Shown: positions 46,102-55,161 of the stretch, one piece after another
How the letters are laid out: each line of letters opens with the position of its first letter
Numbering within the stretch: position 1 is the first letter of the stretch
Assembly (NCBI RefSeq): GCF_001931685.1
Contig: NZ_MOOY01000008.1
Coordinates: 186,001-250,000, forward strand
Length of the DNA: 64,000 nt
Origin: Pararhizobium arenae
Lineage (GTDB): Bacteria; Pseudomonadota; Alphaproteobacteria; Rhizobiales; Rhizobiaceae
Direction: 5' to 3'
Program-made: the position numbers and the translations under genes
The notes under the pieces: generated by a model
Database searches by the model: none
The model's input: only the letters and a program-made list of their open reading frames with translations
Told to the model about the DNA's origin: nothing

Positions 46102-46485
46102 ATGATGCAACCGATACAGCTTTTTGATCTCGCGTCGCGGCAGGCGCAATGGCTGGCAGTTCGCCAGAACGTCGTCGCGGGCAACATAGCAAACGTCAAC
46201 ACGCCTCATTACGCAGCCAAGGACATCAAATCCTTCGAAAGCACGCTGCAGACAACCGGCATCCAGATGGCCGCGACCCAACGTGGACACTTCACCGAGA
46301 GCCCGGAAGCGGCGCAGGTGACGGAAACCAGCATGCTGGAAGATACCCAGATCCAGCAGTCGGGCAACAGTGTCCAGCTGGAAAAGGAAATGATGAAAAC
46401 CGGTGAGATCAAGCGCGACTACGAGCTCAACACCGGGCTCGTAAAGGCGTTTCACCGGATGATGCTCATGACGGTACGGAAGTAA
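46102..46485 (+). CDS. flgB: Flagellar proximal rod protein FlgB
   Basis: The 127-aa protein has [21 protein letters not shown] then [15 protein letters not shown], the family signature. ATG 46102 or the next ATG 46105. First gene of the long rod/ring operon. Confidence 0.94.
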   Translation: MMQPIQLFDLASRQAQWLAVRQNVVAGNIANVNTPHYAAKDIKSFESTLQTTGIQMAATQRGHFTESPEAAQVTETSMLEDTQIQQSGNSVQLEKEMMKTGEIKRDYELNTGLVKAFHRMMLMTVRK

Positions 46486-46490
46486 GAGCC

Positions 46491-46910
46491 ATGGATCCTC
46501 TCGTCTCATCCCTTCGTGTTTCGGCCTCTGGCCTGGAAGCGGAATCGACCCGCCTCAGGATCGTTTCCGAAAACATCGCCAACGCCCGCTCGACCGGCGA
46601 TACGCCCGGCGCGGACCCTTATCGGCGCAAGACCGTCAGCTTCACGGCCGAAGTGGACCGCATGAGCGGCGCCTCCACCGTTTCCATCGAACGTCTGGGC
46701 ACGGACGATTCCGATTTCGTGACGGAATTCGACCCCGGCAATCCGGCCGCCGACGACAAGGGCATGGTCAAGCTGCCGAACGTCAACGTCCTCGTCGAAA
46801 TGGCGGACATGCGGGAGGCCAACCGGTCCTACGAGGCCAATCTGCAAACCACGCGTCAGGCCCGTGACCTGATTTCCGCGACAATCGACCTTCTGAGGGC
46901 TTCGCAATAA
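46491..46910 (+). CDS. flgC: Flagellar proximal rod protein FlgC
   Basis: The 139-aa protein has [21 protein letters not shown] at the N-terminus and [20 protein letters not shown] at the C-terminus. It overlaps the fliE start by one base (TAATG). Confidence 0.94.
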   Translation: MDPLVSSLRVSASGLEAESTRLRIVSENIANARSTGDTPGADPYRRKTVSFTAEVDRMSGASTVSIERLGTDDSDFVTEFDPGNPAADDKGMVKLPNVNVLVEMADMREANRSYEANLQTTRQARDLISATIDLLRASQ

Positions 46911-47242
46911 TGATCGACGCAATCAACACCATCAGCTCGGCGATCTCCGGCGCCAAGGGCGTTTCGTCCAGTCTGGAAAGCTCGGCCACGCAGGCCCTTT
47001 CCGGTTCCGTCGCGAGCGGCACCACCCAGAGCTTCGCATCCGTCATGTCCAACATGGCGAGCGACGCCGTCAACAGCCTGAAGGCGTCGGAAGTGGCTTC
47101 CATCCAGGGCATTCGCGGCGAGGCCAACACCCGCGAAGTCATCGATGCCGTCATGAACGCCGAACAGTCGCTCCAGACCGCAATCGCCATCCGGGACAAG
47201 GTGGTCACCGCCTATCTCGAAGTCGCACGCATGTCGATCTAA
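46910..47242 (+). CDS. fliE: MS-ring/rod junction protein FliE
   Basis: The 110-aa helical protein has [20 protein letters not shown] and the C-terminal [26 protein letters not shown]. It joins FliF to the rod and is the first exported subunit. Confidence 0.93.
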   Translation: MIDAINTISSAISGAKGVSSSLESSATQALSGSVASGTTQSFASVMSNMASDAVNSLKASEVASIQGIRGEANTREVIDAVMNAEQSLQTAIAIRDKVVTAYLEVARMSI

Positions 47243-47254
47243 AGGACACATTCC

Positions 47255-48043
47255 ATGAAGGCTCTCGCCATCGCCGCAACCGGCATGAACGCCCAGCAGC
47301 TCAACCTGGAAGTCATCGCGAACAACATCGCGAATATCAACACCACAGGCTACAAGCGCGCGCGCGCCGAGTTCTCGGATCTTCTCTACCAGACCGAGCG
47401 CGCCCAGGGCGTGCCGAACCGCGCCAACCAGGCGATCGTTCCGGAAGGCGCGATGATTGGTCTCGGCGTCCAGACCTCGGCGGTGCGCAACCTGCACCTT
47501 CAGGGCAGCCTCGTCAGCACCGGCAACGATCTCGATATGGCTCTCGTCGGCCGCGGCTGGTTCCAGATCGAGACGCCGGATGGCGAAACCGCCTATACCC
47601 GTGCGGGCGCCTTCAACACCAATGCCGATGGCCAGCTCGTCACCATTGATGGCTACACCGTGGTTCCGGGCGTAACCGTACCGGCAAATACCAGCGAGAT
47701 CACCGTCAGCGCCTCCGGCCAGGTCATGGCCCGCATCGGCAACGACACGATCCCGCAGGAAATCGGCCAGCTGACGATCGCCAACTTCGTCAACGAAGCC
47801 GGCCTCGAGCCACAGGGCGACAACCTGTTCAAGCAGACGCCGGCCTCCGGCGACCCGGTTGTCGGCACGCCGGGCGATCCGGGCTACGCGCAGATCAAGC
47901 AGAAGTACCTCGAAGCGTCCAACGTCGATCCGGTCAAGGAAATCACCGATCTGATCTCCGCCCAGCGCGCCTATGAGATGAACTCCAAGATCATCCAGGC
48001 CGCCGACGAAATGGCCGCAACCGTCAGCAAGAATCTCAGGTAA
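47255..48043 (+). CDS. flgG: Flagellar distal rod protein FlgG
   Basis: The 262-aa protein has [24 protein letters not shown], central [20 protein letters not shown] and C-terminal [34 protein letters not shown] (split into the usual axial signatures). ATG follows AAAGGACACATTCC. Confidence 0.95.
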   Translation: MKALAIAATGMNAQQLNLEVIANNIANINTTGYKRARAEFSDLLYQTERAQGVPNRANQAIVPEGAMIGLGVQTSAVRNLHLQGSLVSTGNDLDMALVGRGWFQIETPDGETAYTRAGAFNTNADGQLVTIDGYTVVPGVTVPANTSEITVSASGQVMARIGNDTIPQEIGQLTIANFVNEAGLEPQGDNLFKQTPASGDPVVGTPGDPGYAQIKQKYLEASNVDPVKEITDLISAQRAYEMNSKIIQAADEMAATVSKNLR

Positions 48044-48059
48044 GAGAAGGAAGGCAGAC

Positions 48060-48578
48060 ATGATGTTTCGCCGGATGGATCAAGTCTCGAAGTCGACTGT
48101 CGTGGTGGTGCGCGCGATACGCCTGCGCGCGCTAGCAGGCGTTGTCGCGTTCTGTGCCGGGCTTTTGCCGGGCCAGTTCGCCGCGGCGGAAAAGCTGACC
48201 GCGGTCATTCCCAAGGAAACGATCTATCCCGGCGACATCATCGATGCGAGCCGTCTCGAAGAGGTCGAGGTCACCAACCCGAACCTGACCGGCGACTACG
48301 CCCATCGTATCGACGAGGTGACCGGCAAGATTACCAACCGCACCTTGCTTGCGGGGCGCGTCATCCTCGTTTCCGGCCTTCGCGATCCTTACGTCGTCGA
48401 GCGCGGCAAGGCTGTCCGCATCGTCTACACGAACGGTCCCCTGACGATCACCGCGGGCGGTGCGCCGCTGGAGAACGCCGCCATCGGCGATCTCATCCGC
48501 GTGCGCAACACCGATAGCGGCGTGATCGTGCAGGGCACAGTCATGCAGGACGGCACAATCCAGGTGGTGGCAAAATGA
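48060..48578 (+). CDS. flgA: P-ring assembly chaperone FlgA
   Basis: The 172-aa exported protein has an atypically long N-terminus with a signal-like helix (ALAGVVAFCAGLLPGQFAAA). A SAF domain with KETIYPGDIIDASRLEE and GRVILVSGLRDPYVVERGKA follows. It helps FlgI form the P ring. Coupled to flgI by ATGA. Confidence 0.92.
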   Translation: MMFRRMDQVSKSTVVVVRAIRLRALAGVVAFCAGLLPGQFAAAEKLTAVIPKETIYPGDIIDASRLEEVEVTNPNLTGDYAHRIDEVTGKITNRTLLAGRVILVSGLRDPYVVERGKAVRIVYTNGPLTITAGGAPLENAAIGDLIRVRNTDSGVIVQGTVMQDGTIQVVAK

Positions 48579-49690
48579 GAACTCTTCTTGGCAAATGGCT
48601 GGTCGCACTGGCTGCCGTCTGCTCGATCGCGGTTTCGCCCGTGGAGGCGGCATCGCGCATCAAGGACGTGGCGTCGCTGCAATCCGGTCGCGAAAACCAG
48701 CTGATCGGCTACGGTCTCGTCGTCGGTCTTCAGGGCACGGGTGACAGCCTGCGGTCCTCGCCTTTCACCGAACAGTCGTTGCGTGCGATGCTGCAAAATC
48801 TCGGCATTTCCACGCAGGGCGGTGAATCCCGTTCGAAGAATATCGCAGCCGTTCTGGTCACGGCCAATCTTCCCGCCTTTGCGAGCCCGGGCAGCCGCAT
48901 GGATGTGACCATCGGCTCGCTCGGCGATGCGACGTCGCTGCGCGGCGGCACGCTGGTCATGACATCGCTCTCAGGCGCAGACGGGCAGATCTATGCGGTT
49001 GCGCAGGGCTCGGTGGTCGTCACGGGCTTCAGCGCACAGGGCGATGCCGCGACGCTCAACCAGGGCATCACCACCGCCGGCCGCGTGCCGAACGGCGCGA
49101 TCATCGAGCGCGAACTGCCGTCCAAGTTCAAGGACGGCTTCAATCTGGTGATGCAGCTGCGCAACCCCGATTTTTCGACGGCCGTCGGCATGGCCGAGGC
49201 CATCAACCGTTATTCCAAGGAACAGTTCGGCGGCCGGATCGCGGAGGCGCGCGACAGCCAGACGGTGGTGATCGACAAGCCGAAGACGGCCGATCTTTCG
49301 CGCCTGATGGCCGACATCGAAAATCTCGTGATCGAGACCGATGTTCCGGCCCGCGTCGTCGTCAACGAACGCACCGGCACGATTGTCATCGGCCAAGACG
49401 TGCGCATATCCGAAGTCGCGGTCAGCTACGGCACGCTTACGGTTCAGGTCACGGAGACCCCGACGGTGGTGCAGCCGGAACCGTTCTCACGCGGCGAAAC
49501 CGCAATCGAGCCGAACACGACGATCGAGGCTTCGCAGGACGGCGGCACGGTTGCCATCCTCAACGGTTCGAACCTGCGTACCCTCGTCGCCGGCCTCAAC
49601 AGCATCGGCGTCAAGCCGGACGGTATCATTTCCATTCTCCAGGGCATCAAGACTGCGGGTGCCCTCCAGGCGGAGCTCGTGTTGCAATGA
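48575..49690 (+). CDS. flgI: Flagellar P-ring protein FlgI
   Basis: The 371-aa protein has a signal peptide ending SPVEAAS, then SRIKDVASLQSGRENQLIGYGLVVGL split motifs, LVMTSLSGADGQIYAVAQG and C-terminal ILQGIKTAGALQAELVLQ. It forms the periplasmic ring around the rod. Confidence 0.95.
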   Translation: MRTLLGKWLVALAAVCSIAVSPVEAASRIKDVASLQSGRENQLIGYGLVVGLQGTGDSLRSSPFTEQSLRAMLQNLGISTQGGESRSKNIAAVLVTANLPAFASPGSRMDVTIGSLGDATSLRGGTLVMTSLSGADGQIYAVAQGSVVVTGFSAQGDAATLNQGITTAGRVPNGAIIERELPSKFKDGFNLVMQLRNPDFSTAVGMAEAINRYSKEQFGGRIAEARDSQTVVIDKPKTADLSRLMADIENLVIETDVPARVVVNERTGTIVIGQDVRISEVAVSYGTLTVQVTETPTVVQPEPFSRGETAIEPNTTIEASQDGGTVAILNGSNLRTLVAGLNSIGVKPDGIISILQGIKTAGALQAELVLQ

Positions 49691-50229
49691 TTGCACATAT
49701 TTTCCCGACAGCCACGGGCCGCGCCCGCCGCTTCTCCATTCTCGCCGCCGGTTGCGTGATGCTCGCCATTCCCGGCGCCTTCGCCCAGGAAGTCGCAGCC
49801 CCCGCGGTCGCGGTTCCGGCCAATGGCGATGAAATCCAGCAGTTCTGCACCAATATTGCCGATGCAGCCCGCGATCAGCGCTATGTTTTGCAGAAGAAGG
49901 ATCTTGAAGAGCTTCAGAGCAACATCGACGAGCGGATTGCCGAGCTTGAGAAGCGCAAGGCCGAATATCAGGACTGGCTGAAGCGTCGCGACGATTTCCT
50001 GAAGCAGGCCGAACTCGGCCTCACCGACATCTACAAGAACATGAAGGCGGACGCCGCGGCCGGTCAGCTTGAGCTGATCCATCCCGAAATCGCCGCCGCT
50101 ATCGTCATGCGTCTGCCCGCGCGGCAGTCGAGCCTTATCCTGAGCGAAATGGACAGCGAAAAGGCTGCCACCCTCGCCAATATCATTTCCAGCGCCAGCG
50201 ATCCCAATACATCCAAGGAGCCGTCATGA
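49687..50229 (+). CDS. motE: Motility protein MotE (MotC chaperone)
   Basis: The 180-aa exported protein has signal peptide RFSILAAGCVMLAIPGAFAQ, a long coiled coil (LQKKDLEELQSNIDERIAEL, KRKAEYQDWLKRRDDFL) and a C-terminal MgtE-like intracellular-type repeat (EIAAAIVMRLPARQSSLIL). In Sinorhizobium MotE is the periplasmic chaperone of MotC. Four-base overlaps with flgI and flgH. Confidence 0.9.
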   Translation: MIAHIFPTATGRARRFSILAAGCVMLAIPGAFAQEVAAPAVAVPANGDEIQQFCTNIADAARDQRYVLQKKDLEELQSNIDERIAELEKRKAEYQDWLKRRDDFLKQAELGLTDIYKNMKADAAAGQLELIHPEIAAAIVMRLPARQSSLILSEMDSEKAATLANIISSASDPNTSKEPS

Positions 50230-50939
50230 ATATCCGCTTTCCGGCTTTGATCGCGGTTGCAGGCCTGCTGGCCGGTTGCCAGCAGACCGTCAACGAAATT
50301 GGTCGCGCCCCGTCTATGAGCCCCATCGGCAGCGGCCTGCAATATGCGCAGACGCCCCAGATGGCGATGTATCCGAAGGAGCCGCGCGCGATGGCGAGCG
50401 GCTACTCGCTGTGGAGCGACAACCAGGCTGCTTTGTTCAAGGATGCGCGTGCGCTCAATGTCGGTGACATCCTGACCGTCGATATCCAGATCAACGACAA
50501 GGCATCGTTCGACAACAAGACGGAACGCAGCCGCGAAAACGACAGCGGTTTCAATATCGGCGCCAATGGCAAGTCTCAGACCAGTCCGGGCTTCGGTTGG
50601 AGTGGCGGGCTCGATTACGGCTCCAACACGTCTTCCAAGGGCGATGGCTCGACGGAGCGTTCCGAAAAGCTCGTGCTGCAGGTCGCGGCTGTCGTGACCG
50701 GCGTGCTGGAAAACGGCAACCTGCTGATCAGCGGTTCGCAGGAAGTCCGCGTCAATCACGAGATGCGCATCCTGAACGTGGCCGGTATCGTTCGGCCCAA
50801 GGATGTCGATGCCGACAACAAGATCTCCTACGAGAAGATCGCCGAAGCACGCATCTCCTACGGCGGTCGCGGCCGCCTGACGGAAATCCAGCAGCCACCC
50901 TATGGCCAGCAGGTCATGGACCTGATTTCGCCGATCTGA
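50226..50939 (+). CDS. flgH: Flagellar L-ring lipoprotein FlgH
   Basis: The 237-aa protein has a lipobox LLAGC (Cys18). ALNVGDILTVDIQINDKASF and the C-terminal EVRVNHEMRILNVAGIVRP then ISYGGRGRL are typical of FlgH. It forms the outer-membrane ring. Confidence 0.95.
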   Translation: MNIRFPALIAVAGLLAGCQQTVNEIGRAPSMSPIGSGLQYAQTPQMAMYPKEPRAMASGYSLWSDNQAALFKDARALNVGDILTVDIQINDKASFDNKTERSRENDSGFNIGANGKSQTSPGFGWSGGLDYGSNTSSKGDGSTERSEKLVLQVAAVVTGVLENGNLLISGSQEVRVNHEMRILNVAGIVRPKDVDADNKISYEKIAEARISYGGRGRLTEIQQPPYGQQVMDLISPI

Positions 50940-50991
50940 TCCACCACTGGACGATGGCCGGGAATCGCCCCGGCCTGATCCACTTATCCGG

Positions 50992-51558
50992 ATGAACACT
51001 ATGGAAGAGCTTGACGCAGCCGCGCCGGCGCCGAAGAAGCCCTCGATGATCCTGACCATCGCCGCGATCGGCGTTGTGACGCTGCTGGGGGCCGGCGGCG
51101 GTTGGATGCTGGGTGGCATGCTTGCCCCGAAGCCGATCACCGTCGAAGAGGCAAAGGCTCTCGAAGAGGTACGCAAGACGGCAGCAGAGAAAAAGGCGGC
51201 CACCGACGCCGCCGAGGCCTCCGGCGGTCACGAATCCAAGAAGGACGAGGGCCTGCCACGGGCGGCCACCGAAGCCAATGGCGTTCTCCAGCTTGAACCG
51301 ATTACCACCAATCTTGCCTATCCGACAGAAAACTGGATCAGGCTGGAACTGGCGCTGCTGTTCAACGGTCCGCCGGATGCTCCGATGGCTGAGCAGATAC
51401 ATCAGGATATCTCTGCTTATCTCAGAACTGTATCCCTTCAGCAGATCCAGGGACCGCGCGGGTTTCAATATCTGAAGGATGACATCGAAGAACGGGTTGA
51501 CCTACGCTCCGAAGGGCGCGTAACGAATGTCATCTTCAGGACTTTCGTGATCCAATGA
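50992..51558 (+). CDS. fliL: Flagellar basal-body protein FliL
   Basis: The 188-aa protein has one membrane helix (about 20-42; ILTIAAIGVVTLLGAGGGW), a charged Ala/Glu/Lys linker and a periplasmic FliL domain (WIRLELALLFNGPPDA, GFQYLKDDIEERVDLRS). It supports stator function. ATG 50992 or 51001. Coupled to fliP by ATGA. Confidence 0.92.
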   Translation: MNTMEELDAAAPAPKKPSMILTIAAIGVVTLLGAGGGWMLGGMLAPKPITVEEAKALEEVRKTAAEKKAATDAAEASGGHESKKDEGLPRAATEANGVLQLEPITTNLAYPTENWIRLELALLFNGPPDAPMAEQIHQDISAYLRTVSLQQIQGPRGFQYLKDDIEERVDLRSEGRVTNVIFRTFVIQ

Positions 51559-52304
51559 TTCGACCACTGATCCGGACTGCCGCATTCATAGCCGCCATGG
51601 TGGCGATGTCGGGAATTGCCGGAGCTCAAGGGTTTCCGAGCGATCTCCTGAACACGCCTATCGAAGGCTCCGTGGCATCCTGGATCATCCGCACGTTCGG
51701 GCTGATCACGATCCTGTCGATCGCGCCCGGCATCCTGATCATGGTCACGAGCTTCCCGCGCTTCGTCATCGCCTTTGCGATCCTGCGCACCGGTATGGGC
51801 CTTGCGACCACGCCATCCAACATGATCATGGTCAGCCTTGCGCTGTTCATGACGTTCTACGTGATGGCGCCGACATTCGACCGCGCCTGGCAGAATGGTG
51901 TCGATCCGCTCCTGCAGAACCAGATCACCGAACAGGAGGCGCTGACGCGCATCTCCGATCCGTTCCGGGATTTCATGCTCGCCAACACGCGCGACAAGGA
52001 TCTGCAGCTGTTTATCGACATGGCCCAGGAAAAGGGTCAGAATCTCGTCGTCGACGGGCAGGTGGATTTGCGCGCGGTCATTCCGGCTTTCATGATTTCG
52101 GAGATACGCCGGGGCTTCGAAATCGGCTTCCTGATCATGCTGCCGTTCCTGGTGATCGACCTCGTGGTTGCGACGATTACCATGGCCATGGGCATGATGA
52201 TGCTGCCGCCCACCTCCATTTCGCTGCCGTTCAAAATTCTCTTCTTCGTGTTGATCGACGGCTGGAACCTCCTGGTGGGCAGCCTGGTCCGATCTTTTAG
52301 CTGA
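51555..52304 (+). CDS. fliP: Flagellar export gate protein FliP
   Basis: The 249-aa protein has a signal peptide (AAFIAAMVAMSGIAGAQG) and four membrane helices with SFPRFVIAFAILRTGMG and IPAFMISEIRRGFEIGFLIM. It is a core type III export channel subunit. Last gene of the flgB operon. Confidence 0.95.
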   Translation: MIRPLIRTAAFIAAMVAMSGIAGAQGFPSDLLNTPIEGSVASWIIRTFGLITILSIAPGILIMVTSFPRFVIAFAILRTGMGLATTPSNMIMVSLALFMTFYVMAPTFDRAWQNGVDPLLQNQITEQEALTRISDPFRDFMLANTRDKDLQLFIDMAQEKGQNLVVDGQVDLRAVIPAFMISEIRRGFEIGFLIMLPFLVIDLVVATITMAMGMMMLPPTSISLPFKILFFVLIDGWNLLVGSLVRSFS

Positions 52305-52626
52305 TCGGGATGTATGGTTAATGAACCGTCAATGAAGTCGAATTCACTGATGTGCTCATTTAACGTAAATATCTGAAAAATAGAGATATTTAAAATTTCA
52401 GATCCTGTTTGATTTCCTTCCTAAAATATTAGAGCCGCCTAACAAGTCGGCGCGATTTAAACAAATCGCAATGTTTGGCTGCGATATTCACCCTACATGA
52501 CGGGTTTGGCCTGCCTGGAGAAAACAGGGAGCCGAGTGGCATGATGCCGAACCGCCATCACCGGTAAGTATTCAGTCCGGTATGTCCCCCTAAAACTCGT
52601 ATTCTGTACCCAGAGGGACAATTCTA
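52305..52626 (+). other. Upstream region of the first flagellin gene
   Basis: No gene. It has an AT-rich promoter part with ATTTA-ACG-TAAAT (52358-52370) and GCGATTT-AAAC-AAATCGC (near 52452), then the structured leader described separately. Confidence 0.6.
52514..52620 (+). ncRNA. Structured 5' leader of the first flagellin gene
   Basis: In order: CCTG/CAGG hairpin; GGC-ATGAT-GCC hairpin; ACCGG/CCGGT hairpin (52560-52581); then TGTCCC (52583-52588) complementary to GGGACA (52615-52620), which overlaps the ribosome binding site AGAGGG. GGG ends 9 bases before the ATG. Candidate flg-Rhizobiales RNA or FlbT target; to be tested with a covariance model. Confidence 0.6.
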
Positions 52627-53586
52627 ATGACAAGCATTCTGACGAACTCTTCCGCGATGGCCGCGCTGTCCACCCTGCGCTCCATCAGCTCCGACATGGA
52701 GACCACCCAGAGCCGCATCTCTTCCGGCCTCCGCGTTGGTTCGGCTGCTGACAATGCTGCCTACTGGTCGATCTCGACGACCATGAAGTCGGACAACAAG
52801 GCCCTCTCCACGGTTCAGGACGCACTCGGCCTCGCTTCTGCCAAGACCGACACGGCCTACACCGGCCTTGAAAATTCGATCGAAATCGTTTCCGAAATCA
52901 AGGCAAAGCTGGTCGCCGCTCGCGAACCGGGCGTTGACAAGGAAAAGATCAACAAGGAACTGACCGAACTGAAGAACCAGCTGAGCTCGGTTGCTCAGTC
53001 GGCTTCGTTCTCGGGCGAAAACTGGCTCTACAATGCTTCGACCGACGCTCTCGGCACGAAGGAAATGGTTGGCTCGTTCACCCGTGGCGCAGACGGCACC
53101 GTTTCGGTTGGCGTCATCAACTACGACGCTGCAAACTCGGTTCTGATCGACACCAACGACGTTGACCTCGGCCAGCTGACCAAGGGCATCGAAGTCGTTC
53201 AGCCGGATGGCACGACGACCGCTGACGCGACCTACTACCTGGTCGAAGTTGACGGCGCGACCCACACGGGCGACCTGATCGAACTGTCCTCCACCTCGGA
53301 AGACGACGACATCGAAGGCATGATCAGCGCGGTTGACTCCATGCTGACCAACCTGACGGACGCTGCTGCAACGCTCGGTGCGACCAACTCGCGCCTGTCG
53401 ATGCAGGACGACTTCATGGCCGACCTGATGGACGTTATCGACAAGGGCGTAGGCCGTCTCGTCGACGCCGACATGAACGAAGAGTCGACCCGCCTCAAGG
53501 CGCTCCAGACCCAGCAGCAGCTCGGTATCCAGGCGCTCTCGATCGCAAACTCGGACAGCCAGAACATCCTGTCGCTGTTCCGTTAA
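52627..53586 (+). CDS. flaA: Flagellin (first paralogue)
   Basis: The 319-aa filament subunit has conserved D0/D1 ends: N-terminal TSILTNSSAMAALSTLRSI and C-terminal ESTRLKALQTQQQLGIQALS then IANSDSQNILSLFR. The short central domain is as usual in complex rhizobial filaments. It shares most of its sequence with the next flagellin. The symbol is by position; paralogue naming varies among species. Confidence 0.94.
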   Translation: MTSILTNSSAMAALSTLRSISSDMETTQSRISSGLRVGSAADNAAYWSISTTMKSDNKALSTVQDALGLASAKTDTAYTGLENSIEIVSEIKAKLVAAREPGVDKEKINKELTELKNQLSSVAQSASFSGENWLYNASTDALGTKEMVGSFTRGADGTVSVGVINYDAANSVLIDTNDVDLGQLTKGIEVVQPDGTTTADATYYLVEVDGATHTGDLIELSSTSEDDDIEGMISAVDSMLTNLTDAAATLGATNSRLSMQDDFMADLMDVIDKGVGRLVDADMNEESTRLKALQTQQQLGIQALSIANSDSQNILSLFR

Positions 53587-53645
53587 TAGAACCGAAGGCG
53601 CAGGCCGGTCATCCCCCCAACGACCAGCCTGTGTTCCTCCACAAG

Positions 53646-53677
53646 AAGCCGCGTCTCGCAAGAGATGCGGCTTTTTT
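53646..53677 (+). terminator. Terminator after the first flagellin
   Basis: AAGCCGCGTCTC-GCAA-GAGATGCGGCTT (12-bp stem, one G-U pair) followed by TTTT. Confidence 0.9.
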
Positions 53678-53787
53678 GTTTCCATCCTCAAAAATTACTT
53701 TCTTCATTTAGGTTTTCTTTAACCATGTTGGTGTTTTCTATGCCCATCGAAACAGCGGGTTAACCACGAAATTTAACGTGTTAGCAG

Positions 53788-53857
53788 GCATGAAGCTGGC
53801 CGCTGTTTCCCGGTAACGACCGGAGTGCCCTCCAATTTTATCTGTTCAAAAGGGGCA
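53788..53857 (+). ncRNA. Structured 5' leader of the second flagellin gene
   Basis: GC-ATGAA-GC hairpin (53788-53796), CCGG-TAACGA-CCGG hairpin (53810-53823), then TGCCC (53826-53830) complementary to GGGCA (53853-53857) at the ribosome binding site AAGGGG. GGG ends 9 bases before the ATG, as in the other two flagellin leaders. The helix shows a T-A to C-G change relative to the first leader. Confidence 0.55.
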
Positions 53858-53864
53858 GTTTACG

Positions 53865-54824
53865 ATGACGAGCATTCTTACCAATTCCGCCGCCATGGCG
53901 GCACTTTCCACGCTGCGTTCGATCAATGACGGCATGGAAACCACCCAAGGCCGCGTCTCCTCCGGTCTGCGTGTCGAAACCGCCGCTGACAACGCAGCTT
54001 ACTGGTCGATCGCAACGACCATGAAGTCGGACAACAAGGCGCTCTCGACGGTTCAGGACGCACTCGGCCTCGGCGCTGCCAAGACCGACACGGCTTACAC
54101 CGGCCTGGAAAACTCGATCGAGATCATTTCCGAAATCAAGGCAAAGCTGGTCGCTGCTCGCGAACCGGGCGTTGACAAGGAAAAGATCAACAAGGAACTG
54201 ACCGAACTGAAGAACCAGCTGAGCTCGGTTGCCCAGTCGGCTTCGTTCTCGGGCGAAAACTGGCTCTACAACGAAAGCACCGACGCTCTCGGCACCCGCG
54301 AGATGGTCGGTTCGTTCACCCGCGCTGCAGACGGCACTGTCGCTGTCGGCGTTCTGAGCTTCGATGCTTCCACCTCGGTTCTGATCGACACCAACGACGT
54401 TGACCTCGGCCAGCTGACCAAGGGCGTTGAAGTTGTTCAGCCGGACACCACCACGACTGCCGATGCGACCTACTACCTGATCGAAGTCGATGGCGCGACC
54501 CACACGGGCGACCTGATCGAACTGGCTTCGGACACGGCTGACGACAACATCGAAGGCATGATCAGCGCCGTTGACGCGATGCTGACCTCGTTGACCGATG
54601 CTGCCGCAACGCTCGGCGCCACCAACACCCGCATCTCGATGCAGGACGACTTCATGGCCGACCTCATGGACGTTATCGAAAAGGGCGTTGGCCGCCTCGT
54701 CGATGCCGACATGAACGAAGAATCGACCCGCCTCAAGGCTCTGCAGACCCAGCAGCAGCTCGGCATCCAGGCGCTGTCGATCGCCAACTCCAACTCGGAA
54801 AACATCCTGTCGCTCTTCCGTTAA
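53865..54824 (+). CDS. Flagellin (second paralogue)
   Basis: The 319-aa protein is the same length as the first flagellin, with a near-identical D1 region (AAKTDTAYTGLENSIEIISE, DKEKINKELTELKNQLSSVA) and most differences in the central exposed segment. The C-terminus is IANSNSENILSLFR. It has its own leader and terminator, so it is a separate transcription unit. Confidence 0.94.
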   Translation: MTSILTNSAAMAALSTLRSINDGMETTQGRVSSGLRVETAADNAAYWSIATTMKSDNKALSTVQDALGLGAAKTDTAYTGLENSIEIISEIKAKLVAAREPGVDKEKINKELTELKNQLSSVAQSASFSGENWLYNESTDALGTREMVGSFTRAADGTVAVGVLSFDASTSVLIDTNDVDLGQLTKGVEVVQPDTTTTADATYYLIEVDGATHTGDLIELASDTADDNIEGMISAVDAMLTSLTDAAATLGATNTRISMQDDFMADLMDVIEKGVGRLVDADMNEESTRLKALQTQQQLGIQALSIANSNSENILSLFR

Positions 54825-54877
54825 TCGGACAGGGACCGGACATCCGGCGACACGCGCTAATCGTGTCGCTCTCCATG

Positions 54878-54911
54878 AGGCCGCACCTTTCCGAGGTGCG
54901 GCCTTAATTTT
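54878..54911 (+). terminator. Terminator after the second flagellin
   Basis: AGGCCGCACCT-TTCCG-AGGTGCGGCCT is a perfect 11-bp stem followed by TAATTTTTTT. Confidence 0.9.
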
Positions 54912-55161
54912 TTTAAGCCCTCGAAACGTGCAGTTCGACGCTGGTTCGCGTTAAGCTTTTGGCAGGACATATTTATTTTCGTTTATGGAGATTACCGACT
55001 TGCTAACGTGTTTAACTGTTTGTTAACCATAGCATCGTTAAGTGTTCCTTAAGAGCGATAGACTGTCCCTTGGGCGAATTTGGGCAGTTTGCATGATGCT
55101 GGTTCTGTCGCTGCCGGTCTTTTTCCGGAATGCTCCCCCAAACGAACCAGGGCAATGACCA
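54912..55161 (+). other. Upstream region of the third flagellin gene
   Basis: No gene. AT-rich, with GCTAACGTGTTTAAC (near 55002) sharing the 9-mer TAACGTGTT with the second flagellin upstream region, then the leader element. Confidence 0.55.
55091..55154 (+). ncRNA. Structured 5' leader of the third flagellin gene
   Basis: GC-ATGAT-GC hairpin (55091-55099), CCGG-TCTTTTT-CCGG hairpin (55114-55128), then TGCTCC (one bulged T) opposite GGGCA (55150-55154). GGG ends 9 bases before the ATG. The most diverged of the three flagellin leaders. Confidence 0.5.
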
